64,000 nt of DNA from Nocardioides humi (GCF_006494775.1 NZ_CP041146.1:3906001-3970000); one strand, 5' to 3'; positions 26,145-35,480 are shown, counted from the stretch's first letter. The notes: generated from the letters alone by a model not told the origin. Made by a program: numbers and translations.

Positions 26145-28574
26145 TCAGTCCAGCGAGAGTCCCGCCGCCGGAGTGATCCGGGACGCCCGGCGCGACGGCA
26201 GCACGGCCGCCACCAGCCCGGCCAGGGCCGAGACCCCGACCACGGCGGCGAGCTGTCCCCAGGGGAGCACCAGGCCGGCGCCGTCGACGGCGGGCTGGAC
26301 GAGGGCGCGGATCCCGGTCCAGGCGAAGGCGACGCCCAGGGCGGTCCCGAGGACGGTCGCCACGACCGACAGCAGCACCGCCTCGGCGGCCAGCATCCGG
26401 CGCACCTGCCGGCGGGTGAGGCCGAGTGCCCGGAGCAGGGCGTGCTCGCGGCCGCGCTCGAGCACCGACAGGCCGAGGGTGTTGCCGATCCCGACCAGCG
26501 CGATCACGACGGCGATGGCGAGCAGGCCCACGACCCCGCCGGTGAGCACGTCGAGCTGGGTGTCGACGTACGCGCGCCGGGCCAGCCCGTTCTCGACGCC
26601 CGCGTCCAGCGGCGCGGCGACGGCCTCGACCGAGCCGGCCAGGTCCGCGGGGTCGGCGTCGTCGTCCGCGCGCAGCCAGACCGCCTGGGTGGATGCGCCG
26701 GGGTCGAGCCGCTCGAGCGTCGTACGGCGGACCAGGGCGGCCTCGCCCCAGCCGTCGCCGCCGGCGACCCGCAGCCGCACCGTCCGGTCGCCGACGGTCA
26801 CCGCCACCTCGTCGCCGGCCTCCACCTCCCCGTGCAGCAGGTCCCAGGGCACCAGCACCTGGCGCGGTCCCGGCGTGGGGAGCTCGCGGTGCAGGACGCC
26901 CGCGTCCGCGGGCGTGGTGTCGGCGAGCACCGGGAGCGGGTCGAGGCCGCCGATCCGGGCGACCGTCCCGGGCACGGGTACGGCGGCGACGACCCCGTCG
27001 ATCGCCGCGAGCCGGTCGAGGGCGTCCGCCGGCAGCGGGCCGCCGCCGGTGACGGCGAGGTCGATCGGGTGCTGCTGGTCCATCTCGTCGGCCAGGGCGG
27101 AGCGGGAGCTGGCCATGCCGGTCAGCACCGCGGTGGTGAGGGTGACGCCGACGAGCAGCGACGCCGTCGTGGCGGCGGTCCGGCGCGGGTTGCGCACGGC
27201 GTTGCCGGCGGCGAGCCGTCCGGCCGGGCCGAGCAGCCGCTGCGTGAGCGGCCCGGCGGCCCGGATCAGGGCGGGCACCAGCACCGGTCCGAGGAGCAGC
27301 ACGCCGAGGAAGACCGCCGTACCCCCGACGACGAGGGCGCCGACATTGGCCGTCGCGACCGCGGCGCCGAGGGCGAGGACGCCGCCGCCGAGCCCGAGGA
27401 CGCCGAGGGCGAGCCGGATCCGGCCGGTCCGGGTCCGCACCTGCGTGCTGTCGTCGGGGCGCAGCGCCGTGAGCGGGTCGACCTGCACGGCGCGCCGGGT
27501 CGGCAGCCAGGCCGCCACCAGGGTCACCACGATCGCGACGACCGCGGCGCCGGCGATCCAGGCCGGCGCGACATCGACGTCGCCCAGGCGGGCCTGCGGC
27601 CACTGCGCGTGGATCAGCGCGACCAGTCCGTGCCCGGCGCCGAGCCCGGCGAGGACCCCGAGGGCGGCGGCCAGCACGCCGAGGGCGAGCGACTCCAGGC
27701 GCACCGAGCGCAGCACCTGGCGCCGGGTCGCCCCCACGCACCGCAGCAGTGCGAAGTCCCGCGAGCGCTGGGCGAACAGGATGGTGAAGGTGTTGTTGAT
27801 GACGAGGACCGCGACCACGAGGGCGATCGCCCCGAACAGCAGCACCACGACCTGCACGATGTCGACGCCGCTGTTGACCTCCTTCTGCAGGTCCTGGACG
27901 TACGCGTCGACGTCCACCACCTCCGCGTCCGGTACGACGTCCCGGACCGCCGCGCGCGCGTCGGCCGCGCCGCCGGGGTCCGCCCAGGCCAGGCTCGTCA
28001 CGAACATCCGGTCCTGCCAGCGGGCGAGATCCGCCCACAGCAGGTAGACCGACGCGTAGGCGTAGGTCGACGGCGAGTCGACCAGCCCGACGACCGTGAC
28101 GTCGAGCGCGCTCCCGCCGGTCCCGATCCGCAGCCGGTCGCCGACCTCGATCCGCGACACCTTGGCGGTGTTGGCGTCGACCACCGCCTCGCCGGCGCCG
28201 CCCGGGAACCGGCCGGAGACCAGCTCCTGCCAGCGCCGGTCCGGGCGGTCGGGCAGCTGCCCGATGTCGGTGTCGGTGTCGACGACCTTCCCCTCGACGG
28301 CGAGCTGCTCCATGGTCCAGCCGATCAGCCAGGCGTCCGCGCCGTGGCGCTCGGCGGCGGCGAGGAGCCGGCCCGCGTCCGCGGGAGAGGGGCTGTCGAC
28401 GACGGTGTCGGCGCCGGCGTACGGCTCGGCGAGACCGGCGGTCAGGCCGTCGCGGATCGACGACGAAAGGGCTGCGGTGACCACGATGAACGCGGAGCCG
28501 ACGACGACGGCGAGCAGCGCGGCGCCGTACCGGCGGGTGTGGGTGCGCAGCGACGCGAGGGTGACGGTGCGCAT
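26145..28574 (-). CDS. FtsX/MacB-type ABC transporter permease
   Basis: An 809-aa permease with two FtsX domains. The first helix is near residues 15-36. Three-helix blocks occur at about 245-370 and 700-800, each with coupling motifs (FALLRCVGATRRQVLR; HALLRALGLTRRQVRRM). Large extracytoplasmic domains separate them. The architecture resembles the fused two-unit MacB-like exporters of actinobacteria. It pairs with the ATPase encoded immediately upstream; the ATPase stop and this ATG share one base (TGATG). The substrate is unknown. Confidence 0.92.
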   Translation of the reverse strand: MRTVTLASLRTHTRRYGAALLAVVVGSAFIVVTAALSSSIRDGLTAGLAEPYAGADTVVDSPSPADAGRLLAAAERHGADAWLIGWTMEQLAVEGKVVDTDTDIGQLPDRPDRRWQELVSGRFPGGAGEAVVDANTAKVSRIEVGDRLRIGTGGSALDVTVVGLVDSPSTYAYASVYLLWADLARWQDRMFVTSLAWADPGGAADARAAVRDVVPDAEVVDVDAYVQDLQKEVNSGVDIVQVVVLLFGAIALVVAVLVINNTFTILFAQRSRDFALLRCVGATRRQVLRSVRLESLALGVLAAALGVLAGLGAGHGLVALIHAQWPQARLGDVDVAPAWIAGAAVVAIVVTLVAAWLPTRRAVQVDPLTALRPDDSTQVRTRTGRIRLALGVLGLGGGVLALGAAVATANVGALVVGGTAVFLGVLLLGPVLVPALIRAAGPLTQRLLGPAGRLAAGNAVRNPRRTAATTASLLVGVTLTTAVLTGMASSRSALADEMDQQHPIDLAVTGGGPLPADALDRLAAIDGVVAAVPVPGTVARIGGLDPLPVLADTTPADAGVLHRELPTPGPRQVLVPWDLLHGEVEAGDEVAVTVGDRTVRLRVAGGDGWGEAALVRRTTLERLDPGASTQAVWLRADDDADPADLAGSVEAVAAPLDAGVENGLARRAYVDTQLDVLTGGVVGLLAIAVVIALVGIGNTLGLSVLERGREHALLRALGLTRRQVRRMLAAEAVLLSVVATVLGTALGVAFAWTGIRALVQPAVDGAGLVLPWGQLAAVVGVSALAGLVAAVLPSRRASRITPAAGLSLD

Positions 28575-29440
28575 CAGAGGTCTCGCCCCTCGGTGACGGC
28601 GTCGCGAGCGTCGCGAGGCGCGTACGCCGGCGAGGCGGCGGAGTGAGGCGTTCTGGTTGACCGTCGATCGACGTCAACGCTGCCGGCGTGCGCGGATCGC
28701 GGCGCGCAGCAGGCGTCACCGAGGGGCGAGACCTCTTCGGCCGCGGCCTCGCGGCGCTCGGTGATCCGGCCGTCGGCGAGCACGACGACGTCGTCGGCGT
28801 ACCGGGCGGCCTCGATCTCGTGGGTGACCATGACGACGGTCTGGCCGAGCTCGCGCACCGACTGGCGCAGCAGGGCGAGCACCTCGGCGGAGCTGGTGCT
28901 GTCGAGGTTGCCGGTCGGCTCGTCGGCGAACAGGATCGCCGGCGCGGAGAGCAGTGCTCGCGCGATGGCGACCCGTTGCTGCTGGCCGCCGGACAGCTCG
29001 GCCGGGCGGTGGGTCAGCCGTGCGGTGAGGCCGAGGGTGTCGACGATCCGGTCGAACCGCTCGCGGAGTCCGGGGTCGCGGTCGCGGCCCGCGAGCTCGG
29101 CCGGGAGCCGGATGTTCTGCTCGGCGCTCAGCATCGGCAGCAGGTTGAACGCCTGGAACACGAACCCCACGTGGTCGCGGCGGAACCGGGTCAGCGCGTC
29201 GTCGCCGAGCCCCTCGAGGGCCTGGCCGGCCACGCTGACCGTGCCGGACGTCGGCTGGTCGAGCCCGGCCAGGCAGTGCATGAGCGTGGACTTGCCGGAG
29301 CCCGACGGCCCCATGATCGCGGTGAACCGTCCGGCGGGCAGATCGAGGTCGACGCCGCGGAGCGCGTGGACGAGGGTGTCGCCGCGGCCGTAGGACTTGG
29401 TGAGGCCGCGGGCGCTGGCGGCGAGCGTGGGAGAGGTCAT
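28574..29440 (-). CDS. ABC transporter ATPase (MacB/LolD type) with repeat-derived tail
   Basis: ATPase of the FtsX-type exporter. The 288-aa protein has Walker [10 protein letters not shown], a Q-loop ([10 protein letters not shown]), signature LSGGQQQRV, Walker [13 protein letters not shown] and the H-loop MVTHE. The typical domain ends near residue 225 ([11 protein letters not shown]). The last about 60 residues are an atypical Ala/Arg/Ser-rich tail encoded by the inverted-repeat element at 28576-28736, so the tail looks acquired. The start is ATG 29440. It is probably regulated by the adjacent two-component system. Confidence 0.9.
   Translation of the reverse strand: MTSPTLAASARGLTKSYGRGDTLVHALRGVDLDLPAGRFTAIMGPSGSGKSTLMHCLAGLDQPTSGTVSVAGQALEGLGDDALTRFRRDHVGFVFQAFNLLPMLSAEQNIRLPAELAGRDRDPGLRERFDRIVDTLGLTARLTHRPAELSGGQQQRVAIARALLSAPAILFADEPTGNLDSTSSAEVLALLRQSVRELGQTVVMVTHEIEAARYADDVVVLADGRITERREAAAEEVSPLGDACCAPRSAHAGSVDVDRRSTRTPHSAASPAYAPRDARDAVTEGRDL
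28576..28736. repeat. 161-bp element with 23-bp perfect inverted repeats inside the ATPase 3' end
   Basis: Positions 28576-28598 and 28714-28736 are exact inverted copies of 23 bp. The centre has a near-palindrome, GTTGACCGTCGATCGACGTCAAC-like (28655-28677). The element codes for the final residues of the ABC ATPase, including its stop. The arms make the protein tail end in VTEGRDL. It could fold as a large hairpin between the ATPase and permease cistrons, and so may tune their ratio. Confidence 0.75.
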
Positions 29441-29518
29441 GCCCCGAGCCTCGCCGGATCGCGCGCCGCGATCGTCAGGCCACGGGCTGATCCGTCGTAC
29501 GACGGTGGGTGGACGGTG

Positions 29519-29670
29519 CTGTAACACGTTGTTCGCGGCTGAGGCCGCCGGCTGTCCTCTGTAACACGTTGTCTGCGCCTCTACCCGCCCGATCACGTCG
29601 GAGATCGGTCTCTGTACGGGGCTGGTACATCGGACACGGGGCTGGGAGGGGGGCGAACAACGTGTTACAG
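29519..29670. repeat. 152-bp element with 18-bp perfect inverted repeats plus a third copy
   Basis: CTGTAACACGTTGTTCGC (29519-29536) is repeated in inverted form at 29653-29670. A third copy (CTGTAACACGTTGTCTGC, 29559-29576) lies in direct orientation exactly 40 bp after the first. It fills the gap between the response regulator and the ABC ATPase. The 40-bp spacing, four helical turns, suits binding of the regulator on one DNA face, but a hairpin element is also possible. Confidence 0.6.
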
Positions 29671-29678
29671 CGGTGGCG

Positions 29679-30377
29679 TCACGGCCGGACCAGACCCGTC
29701 TCATAGGCCAGCACGACGAGCTGGACGCGGTCGCGGGAGCCGGTCTTGGCGAGCAGCCGGCCGATGTGGGTCTTCACCGTGGCCTCGGAGACGACGAACT
29801 CGGCCGCGATCTCGGCGTTGGAGAGGCCGCGGCCGACGAGGACGAGGGTCTCCCGCTCGCGCTCGGTGAGAGCGTCGAGGCGGTGGTCGGGGGCGGGTGC
29901 GCCGGCGGCTCCGTCCGGGTCGGGCAGGGCGGTGGCGAAGTGCTCCAGCAGCCGCCGGGTGGTGCTGGGGGCGACCACGGAGTCGCCGGCGTGGACGGTG
30001 CGGATGGCGTCGAGCAGCGTCTCGGGGGTGGCGTCCTTGAGCAGGAAGGCGGCGGCGCCGGCGCGGATCGCGGCGAAGGCGTACTCGTCGAGGTCGAAGG
30101 TCGTCAGCACGATCACCTGCGGCGGGTCGGGCCGCTCGGCCAGCCGCCGGGTGGCCTCCACGCCGTCGAGGCGGGGCATCCGCACGTCCATCAGCACGAC
30201 GTCGCAGCGGGTCACGGCGAGCCGCTCGAGCGCCTGCCCGCCGTCCCCGGCCTCGCCGACCACGGTGAGCCCGGGCTGGCTGTCGATGAGCATCCGGAAC
30301 CCGGCCCGGACCAGGTCCTGGTCGTCGACGAGGAACACCCGGATCGGCTCGGTCGGCTCGCTCACGTCATGGCTCAC
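29679..30377 (-). CDS. LuxR/NarL-family response regulator
   Basis: A 232-aa response regulator. The receiver domain contains FLVDDQDLVR (acidic pocket), the phosphoacceptor Asp in DVVLMDVRMP and Lys in FLLKDATPE. The C-terminal LuxR helix-turn-helix is LTERERETLVLVGRGLSNAEIAAEFVVSEATVKTHIGRLL. GTG 30377 overlaps the sensor kinase stop (GTGA), showing translational coupling. It probably controls the ABC exporter genes downstream on the same strand. Confidence 0.94.
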   Translation of the reverse strand: MSHDVSEPTEPIRVFLVDDQDLVRAGFRMLIDSQPGLTVVGEAGDGGQALERLAVTRCDVVLMDVRMPRLDGVEATRRLAERPDPPQVIVLTTFDLDEYAFAAIRAGAAAFLLKDATPETLLDAIRTVHAGDSVVAPSTTRRLLEHFATALPDPDGAAGAPAPDHRLDALTERERETLVLVGRGLSNAEIAAEFVVSEATVKTHIGRLLAKTGSRDRVQLVVLAYETGLVRP

Positions 30378-31535
30378 AGCGGGATCCTCGCGCACACCCG
30401 GAAGCCGCCGCCGGGCGCAGGCCCCGTCTCCAGCGTGCCCCCGTGGGCGCCGACCCGCTCGCGCATGCCGGCCAGGCCCAGCCCCGGCCGTCGTCGGGCG
30501 CGGCGGCGCCCCGGCCGTCGTCGGCCACCTCGACCACCACCGCGTCCCCTCGACCCGCACGCCGACCGTGGCCAGCGCGCCGGGACCCGCGTGCTTGCGG
30601 ACGTTGCTGAGCGCCTCCTGCACGATCCGGTACGTCGTCAGGGCCACCCCGTCCGAGACGGCGGGCAGCGGCGCGGGCAGCCGGGCCAGGACCGGCGTCC
30701 CGGCGGCGCGCGCCTCGCCGAGGAGTGCCGGGAGGTCGGCGAGGCGGGGCTGGGGCGCGGTCAGCGCCTCCTCCGCCCGCAGCAGGCCCAGCATCCGGCG
30801 CAGCTCCGCGATCGCCTCCCGGCCCGTCGCCGCGATCGTGGCGAGCGCCGGCTCGGTCACCGAGGGGTCGTGCGCGGCGGCCGCCCGGGCGCCGTCGGCC
30901 TGCACCACGATCGTCGTCAGCCCGTGCGCCACCACGTCGTGCATCTCCCGGGCGATCCGGTGCCGCTCGTCGATCGCGGCGAGCGCGGCCTGCTGGGCCG
31001 CCTCCCGCTCGAGCCGCTCGCCGCGCTCGACCAGCGCGTCGACGTACGCCTGCCGGGTCCGGCCGAGCGTCCCGAGGGTCCAGGCGACGACGACGAAGAG
31101 CGCGATCGTGATGAAGTACGCCGTCACATTGGCCGGGTTCAGCAGGTCGGCGCCGAAGCCGCGGAGCCAGTCCACGGTGGCGACCGCCGCTCCGACCAGC
31201 CCGGTCGAGAGCGCCGCCGCGGCCCACCGGCGGCCGGCGTACCGAGCGACGGAGTAGACCGCGATCGGGAAGGCGGCCTGGCTCCACAGCGGGCTGTCGA
31301 TCACCAGCGCCTGCACGGCGCTGGCCGCCGCGACGACCGCGAAGACCGCGACCGGGTGACGGCGTCGCAGGACGAGGGGGGTGATCTGCGCCAGCATCAG
31401 CACCGCGCCGACGGCGTCGTCGACGAAGGCGAGGTACGGCAGCACCGGCAGCAGCAGGGCCAGGGTCAGGGCGACGTCGAACCACCGCTTGCCGCGCGGT
31501 CCGAGCCGCCACGGTTGCCGATGCGGTCCTGCCAC
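30374..31535 (-). CDS. Sensor histidine kinase (NarL-type partner), two frame breaks near the C-terminus
   Basis: A HisKA_3-type kinase with four to five N-terminal membrane helices. The dimerisation/phosphorylation helix has His in RIAREMHDVVAHGL, and the ATPase domain begins with TYRIVQEALSNVRKHAG. The C-terminus then needs two frame changes. One is at the C-run 30546-30549 (after GVRVEG, to reach AVVVEVADDGRG). The other is near 30480-30482 (to reach GLAGMRERV...RIPL). Adding one base at each place gives an exact 387-aa frame ending at the GTGA overlap with the response regulator. GTG 31535 is the likely start. Confidence 0.85.
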
Positions 31536-31598
31536 CGGGCCACCGTAGACGGCGCCGGGGTGGTCGACGTCAGACCTAGGGTGGATATCGTGCCCCAC

Positions 31599-31754
31599 AT
31601 GACCAAGTGGGAGTACCAGGTGGCGCCCGTCCTCAACCACGCCGCGGCGCAGATCCTCAACAACTTCGGCTCCGACGGCTGGGAGCTGGTCGCGATCCTG
31701 CCCGGGCAGGGCGGCAACGACGTCGCGTACTTCAAGCGGCCGGTCCAGGACTGA
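31599..31754 (+). CDS. DUF4177-like small protein
   Basis: A 51-aa protein starting MTKWEYQV and containing NNFGSDGWELVAILP, the signature of DUF4177. Its function is unknown. ATG 31599 is given; GTG 31590 is in frame and is closer to a GGGTGGA ribosome-binding site (31579-31585). It is followed after 4 bases by the RidA-like gene. Confidence 0.8.
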   Translation: MTKWEYQVAPVLNHAAAQILNNFGSDGWELVAILPGQGGNDVAYFKRPVQD

Positions 31755-31758
31755 GCGG

Positions 31759-32220
31759 ATGGCGACCCCCGAGGAGCGCCTCGCCGAGCTCGGCCTGAGC
31801 GTCCCGGACGTGGTGCCGCCGGTGGCGGCGTACGTCCCGGCGACCCGCAGCGGCGACTACGTCTACACCGCCGGCCAGCTGCCCATGCGGGACGGCGCGC
31901 TGATGGCGACGGGCAAGGTCGGCGGCGAGGTGAGCGCGGAGGACGCCTACGCCTGTGCGCGGCAGTGCGCGCTCAACGCGATCGCGGCGATCTCCTCGGT
32001 CGCCGGAGACCTGAGCCGGGTCCGGATCGTGAAGGTCGTCGCGTTCGTGGCGTCCACGCCCGACTTCACCGGCCAGCCCGGGGTCGCCAACGGCGCGTCG
32101 GAGCTGTTCGGCGAGGTGTTCGGGGAGGCGGGCGTGCACGCGCGCTCCGCGGTCGGCGTACCCGTGCTGCCGCTGGACGCGCCCGTCGAGGTCGAGGTCA
32201 TCGCCGAGGTGCGCGCGTGA
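31759..32220 (+). CDS. RidA/YjgF-family protein
   Basis: A 153-aa RidA-like protein. RidA proteins hydrolyse reactive enamines/imines made by PLP enzymes. Visible are YTAGQLPMRDG, CARQCALNAIAAI and a C-terminal PVEVEVIAEV. The usual arginine-containing motif (R-x-A-V) appears as ARSAVGVPVLPL. It ends in a GTGA overlap with the NUDIX gene. The position matches mycobacterial Rv3678c. Confidence 0.9.
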   Translation: MATPEERLAELGLSVPDVVPPVAAYVPATRSGDYVYTAGQLPMRDGALMATGKVGGEVSAEDAYACARQCALNAIAAISSVAGDLSRVRIVKVVAFVASTPDFTGQPGVANGASELFGEVFGEAGVHARSAVGVPVLPLDAPVEVEVIAEVRA

Positions 32221-33089
32221 CCCGCATCCCGCTGCCCCCGGTGCCGCTGCCCGAGGGCTTCGCCGACCTCGCCGCGGAGTACGCCGACGGGCGGCGCGAG
32301 GCCGCCGTGCCGCGCGACGCCGCCACGGTGGTGCTGCAGCGTGCAGGGGCCGACGGCCGGCCGGAGATCTACCTCCTGAGGCGGCACACGACGATGGACT
32401 TCGCCGGCGGGATGTGCGTCTTCCCCGGCGGCGGGGTCGACCCGCGGGACGACGACCACGCGGTGGCGTGGGCGGGACCGACGCCGGCGGAGTGGGCGGC
32501 CCGGCTCGGCGCGACCGAGGACGTCGCGCGCGCCCTGGTCTGCGCCGCGGTCCGGGAGACCTTCGAGGAGTCCGGCGTCCTGCTCGCCGGGACCTCCGCC
32601 GACAGCGTCGTCGCCGACACCACCGGCGACGACTGGGAGGCGGACCGCCTCGCACTGGAGTCGCACGAGCTGTCGATGACCGACTTCCTCGACCGCCGCG
32701 GCCTCGTGCTCCGCACCGACCTGCTCGGGATCTGGAGCGGCTGGCTGACCCCGGTGTTCGAGCCGAAGCGCTTCCGCACCTGGTTCTTCGTGGCCCGCCT
32801 GCCCGAGGGGCAGATCACGCGCGACGTGTCGACGGAGTCGGTCGAGGTGACCTGGATCGGCGCCGCCGAGGCCGCCGACCGGGCCGACCGTGGCGAGCTC
32901 GGCATGCTGCCGCCGACGTACCTCACCTGCCTGGAGGTCGGCACCCTCGGCGACGTCGACGCCGTGATGGCCGCGAGCCGGGACCGCACGGTCACCATGT
33001 TCACGCCGGAGGTCGAGCCGCTCGGCGACGGGTTCACGCTCTCGATGCCCGACCAGCTGCGGCCCCTGGTCGCCGCACGACGGGGCTGA
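32217..33089 (+). CDS. NUDIX-family hydrolase
   Basis: A 290-aa protein with a NUDIX fold. The start of the box is GGMCVFPGGGVDPRD, and the helix part AAVRETFEESGVLLA lies about 35 residues later, so the box is split by an insertion, as in the long NUDT19/acyl-CoA diphosphatase-like group. GTG 32217 overlaps the RidA stop. The nucleotide substrate is not known; a CoA derivative is possible. Confidence 0.83.
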   Translation: MTRIPLPPVPLPEGFADLAAEYADGRREAAVPRDAATVVLQRAGADGRPEIYLLRRHTTMDFAGGMCVFPGGGVDPRDDDHAVAWAGPTPAEWAARLGATEDVARALVCAAVRETFEESGVLLAGTSADSVVADTTGDDWEADRLALESHELSMTDFLDRRGLVLRTDLLGIWSGWLTPVFEPKRFRTWFFVARLPEGQITRDVSTESVEVTWIGAAEAADRADRGELGMLPPTYLTCLEVGTLGDVDAVMAASRDRTVTMFTPEVEPLGDGFTLSMPDQLRPLVAARRG

Positions 33090-33093
33090 CGTC

Positions 33094-33915
33094 GTGGGGG
33101 AGACCTGGACCGGAGGGCTGTACGGCGACCGCGGGCGCTGCGTGCTCGCCCCGAACCCCGGCATCATGACCCTCGACGGCACCAACACCTGGGTGCTGCG
33201 CGAGCCTGGCTCCGGCCGCTCGATCGTGGTCGACCCCGGCCCGCTGCACGACGACCACCTCGACGCCGTCGCCGCGGTCGCCGGCCAGGTGGAGGCCGTC
33301 GTCGTCACCCACCACCACGTCGACCACACCGAGGCGGCCCGCTCGTTCGCGGAGCGGATGGGCTGCGGCGTCCGCGGGCTCGACCCGGCGCAGTGCTGGC
33401 GCTCGGACCCGCTCACCGACGGCGAGGTCCTCTCCGTCGGTGGGCTCGACGTCGAGGTGCTCGCCACCCCCGGCCACACCACCGACTCGATCTCGCTGCT
33501 GGTGGAGGCCGACGGCGCCCTGCTGACCGGCGACATGGTCCTCGGCCGCGGCACGACCGTGATCGTCCACCCCGACGGCGACCTCGGCTCGTACTTCGAC
33601 TCCATCGCCCGGATGCGATCCCTCGTCACCGACGGCCGGGTCGGCTCGCTCTGGCCGGCCCACGGCCCGGTGCTCCCCGACGCCGCCGGCGTCCTGGACC
33701 ACTACCTCGTCCACCGCCGCGAGCGCCTCGCCCAGGTCGAGTCCGCGCTCGAACGGCTCGGGCTCGCCCCCGCCCAGCTGCCGCCCGACGTCGCCGAGCA
33801 CCCCACCCTGCCCCGGCAGGTCGTGGAGGTCGTGTACGCCGACGTCGACGAGGCCCTGTGGGGCGCCGCCGAGTCGTCGGTCCGGGCCCAGCTGGCGTAT
33901 CTCGCTGCTCGCTGA
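33094..33915 (+). CDS. Metallo-beta-lactamase-fold hydrolase
   Basis: A 273-aa MBL-fold enzyme with the metal-binding motif VVTHHHVDHTEAA (HxHxDH) and further ligands in TPGHTTDS, LLTGDMVLG and WPAHGPV. A C-terminal helical part (HRRERLAQVESALERLG) resembles LACTB2-like nucleases/hydrolases. The position between RidA and crp matches Rv3677c. The substrate is unknown. GTG 33094 begins 4 bases after the NUDIX stop. Confidence 0.9.
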   Translation: MGETWTGGLYGDRGRCVLAPNPGIMTLDGTNTWVLREPGSGRSIVVDPGPLHDDHLDAVAAVAGQVEAVVVTHHHVDHTEAARSFAERMGCGVRGLDPAQCWRSDPLTDGEVLSVGGLDVEVLATPGHTTDSISLLVEADGALLTGDMVLGRGTTVIVHPDGDLGSYFDSIARMRSLVTDGRVGSLWPAHGPVLPDAAGVLDHYLVHRRERLAQVESALERLGLAPAQLPPDVAEHPTLPRQVVEVVYADVDEALWGAAESSVRAQLAYLAAR

Positions 33916-33947
33916 GCGACAGCCCGGCGGGAGGCGCCGGCCGCGGA

Positions 33948-34625
33948 TCAGCGGGCGCGGCGGGACATCCGCTCCATGTCGAGGATCACGACCGAGCGCG
34001 GCTCCAGCCGCAGCCAGCCGCGCGAGGCGAAGTCGGCCAGCGCCTTGTTGACCGTCTCGCGGGAGGCGCCGACCAGCTGGGCGAGCTCCTCCTGGGTGAG
34101 GTCGTGGTGGACGTGGACGCCGTCGTCGGCGGTCCGGCCGAAGCGGTCGGCGAGGTCGAGCAGTGCCTTGGCGACCCGGCCGGGGACGTCGGAGAACACC
34201 AGGTCGGCGACGACGTCGTTGGCCTTGCGCAGCCGGGCGGCGAGCTGGGCGAGCAGCCCGCGGGCGACGACGGGGCGGCCCTCGAGCCAGCGCAGCAGGT
34301 CCTCGTGGGACAGCGAGGCGAACTCGGCGTCGGTCACGCAGGTGACGGTCGCCGAGCGCGGGCCCGGGTCGAAGAGGGAGAGCTCGCCGAACATCTGCCC
34401 GGGGCCCATGATCGCGAGCAGGTTCTCGCGCCCGTCGGAGGACGTGCGGCCGAGCTTCACCTTGCCCTCGAGGACGACGTACAGCTTGTCGCCGCTGTCG
34501 CCCTCGTGGAACAGCACCTCGCCGCGCCGGAGGCGCGTGGTCGCCAGGGACGTGCGCAGCGCTGCCATGGCCTCGTCGTCGAGGGCACTGAACAGTGGCG
34601 CCTGACGGAGTACGTCGTTGTCCAC
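33948..34625 (-). CDS. crp: Crp/Fnr-family transcriptional regulator
   Basis: A 225-aa cAMP-receptor-type regulator. The cyclic-nucleotide domain contains GEVLFHEGDSGDKLYVVLEGKVKL and the phosphate-binding cassette FGELSLFDPGPRSATV. The C-terminal HTH is TQEELAQLVGASRETVNKALADF. GTG 34625 is chosen for GGAGGAAGC just upstream. Length and position beside nth match mycobacterial Crp (Rv3676), a global regulator. Confidence 0.93.
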   Translation of the reverse strand: MDNDVLRQAPLFSALDDEAMAALRTSLATTRLRRGEVLFHEGDSGDKLYVVLEGKVKLGRTSSDGRENLLAIMGPGQMFGELSLFDPGPRSATVTCVTDAEFASLSHEDLLRWLEGRPVVARGLLAQLAARLRKANDVVADLVFSDVPGRVAKALLDLADRFGRTADDGVHVHHDLTQEELAQLVGASRETVNKALADFASRGWLRLEPRSVVILDMERMSRRAR

Positions 34626-34763
34626 GCTTCCTCCAAAGTCACGGTAAAACCCGGTCGGCCGCATCCTAGCCAGTGCGTGATGTCACACCTAGCGTCGCCT
34701 CCGGCATGTCCCGCGCGGACGCGTGGTCCCGGCCTGTCGGAGGCACACCGTAGGGTGGCCTCC

Positions 34764-35480
34764 GTGCGGCCGATCGACACGACTGAGGAGACGCCGACCC
34801 AGCTCGTCCGCCGGGCCCGCAAGATCGACCGGGTGCTCGCCGAGACCTACCCCGACGCTCACGCCGAGCTCGACTTCGACAACGCCTTCGAGTGCCTCGT
34901 CGTCACCGTGCTGTCGGCGCAGACGACCGACAAGCGGGTCAACGCGGTGCGCCCGACCCTGTTCGCGGCCTACCCCGACCCGGCCTCGATGGCGGCCGCC
35001 GACCGGGCCCACCTCGAGCAGATCGTCGGGCCGCTGGGCTTCTTCCGGGCCAAGACCGAGTCGCTGCTCAAGCTCAGCGCCGCCCTCGTCGAGCGGTACG
35101 ACGGCCAGGTGCCCGCCACGCTCGACGACCTCGTCACGCTGCCGGGCGTGGGCCGCAAGACCGCCAACGTGGTCCTGGGCAACGCCTTCGACCTGCCCGG
35201 CATCACCGTCGACACCCACTTCGGCCGGCTGTCGCGGCGGCTGGGCTGGACCGACGAGACGGACCCCGTGAAGGTCGAGCACGCCGTGGGCGCGCTGTTC
35301 CCGAAGCGGGACTGGACCATGCTGTCCCACCACCTGATCTGGCACGGCCGCCGGCGCTGCCACGCCAAGAAGCCCGCGTGCGGTGCCTGCCCGGTGGCGC
35401 GGTGGTGCCCGTCGTACGGCACCGGGCCGACCGACCCGGTCGAGGCGGAGAAGCTGGTCCGCACCGAGGGGCCCAACTGA
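34764..35480 (+). CDS. nth: Endonuclease III
   Basis: A base-excision-repair DNA glycosylase/AP lyase for oxidised pyrimidines, 238 aa. The helix-hairpin-helix LPGVGRKTANVVLG contains the catalytic Lys, VDTHFGRLSRRLG the catalytic Asp, and the C-terminal cluster loop CHAKKPACGACPVARWC holds the four 4Fe-4S cysteines. GTG 34764 is preferred (AGGGTGG upstream); GTG 34755 is possible. It is divergent from crp, and its stop overlaps the next ATG. Confidence 0.96.
   Translation: MRPIDTTEETPTQLVRRARKIDRVLAETYPDAHAELDFDNAFECLVVTVLSAQTTDKRVNAVRPTLFAAYPDPASMAAADRAHLEQIVGPLGFFRAKTESLLKLSAALVERYDGQVPATLDDLVTLPGVGRKTANVVLGNAFDLPGITVDTHFGRLSRRLGWTDETDPVKVEHAVGALFPKRDWTMLSHHLIWHGRRRCHAKKPACGACPVARWCPSYGTGPTDPVEAEKLVRTEGPN

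Noticed and set aside
25099..28646. Very long forward-strand open frames (over 950 codons)
   Set aside because: They are antisense to the ArsA-like and FtsX genes, are Arg/Pro/Ala-rich and have no domain. This is a typical high-GC artefact.
29679..31640. Single hybrid sensor kinase-response regulator protein
   Set aside because: The continuous frame arises only because two frame breaks happen to join the kinase to the regulator. The GTGA overlap shows two separate genes.
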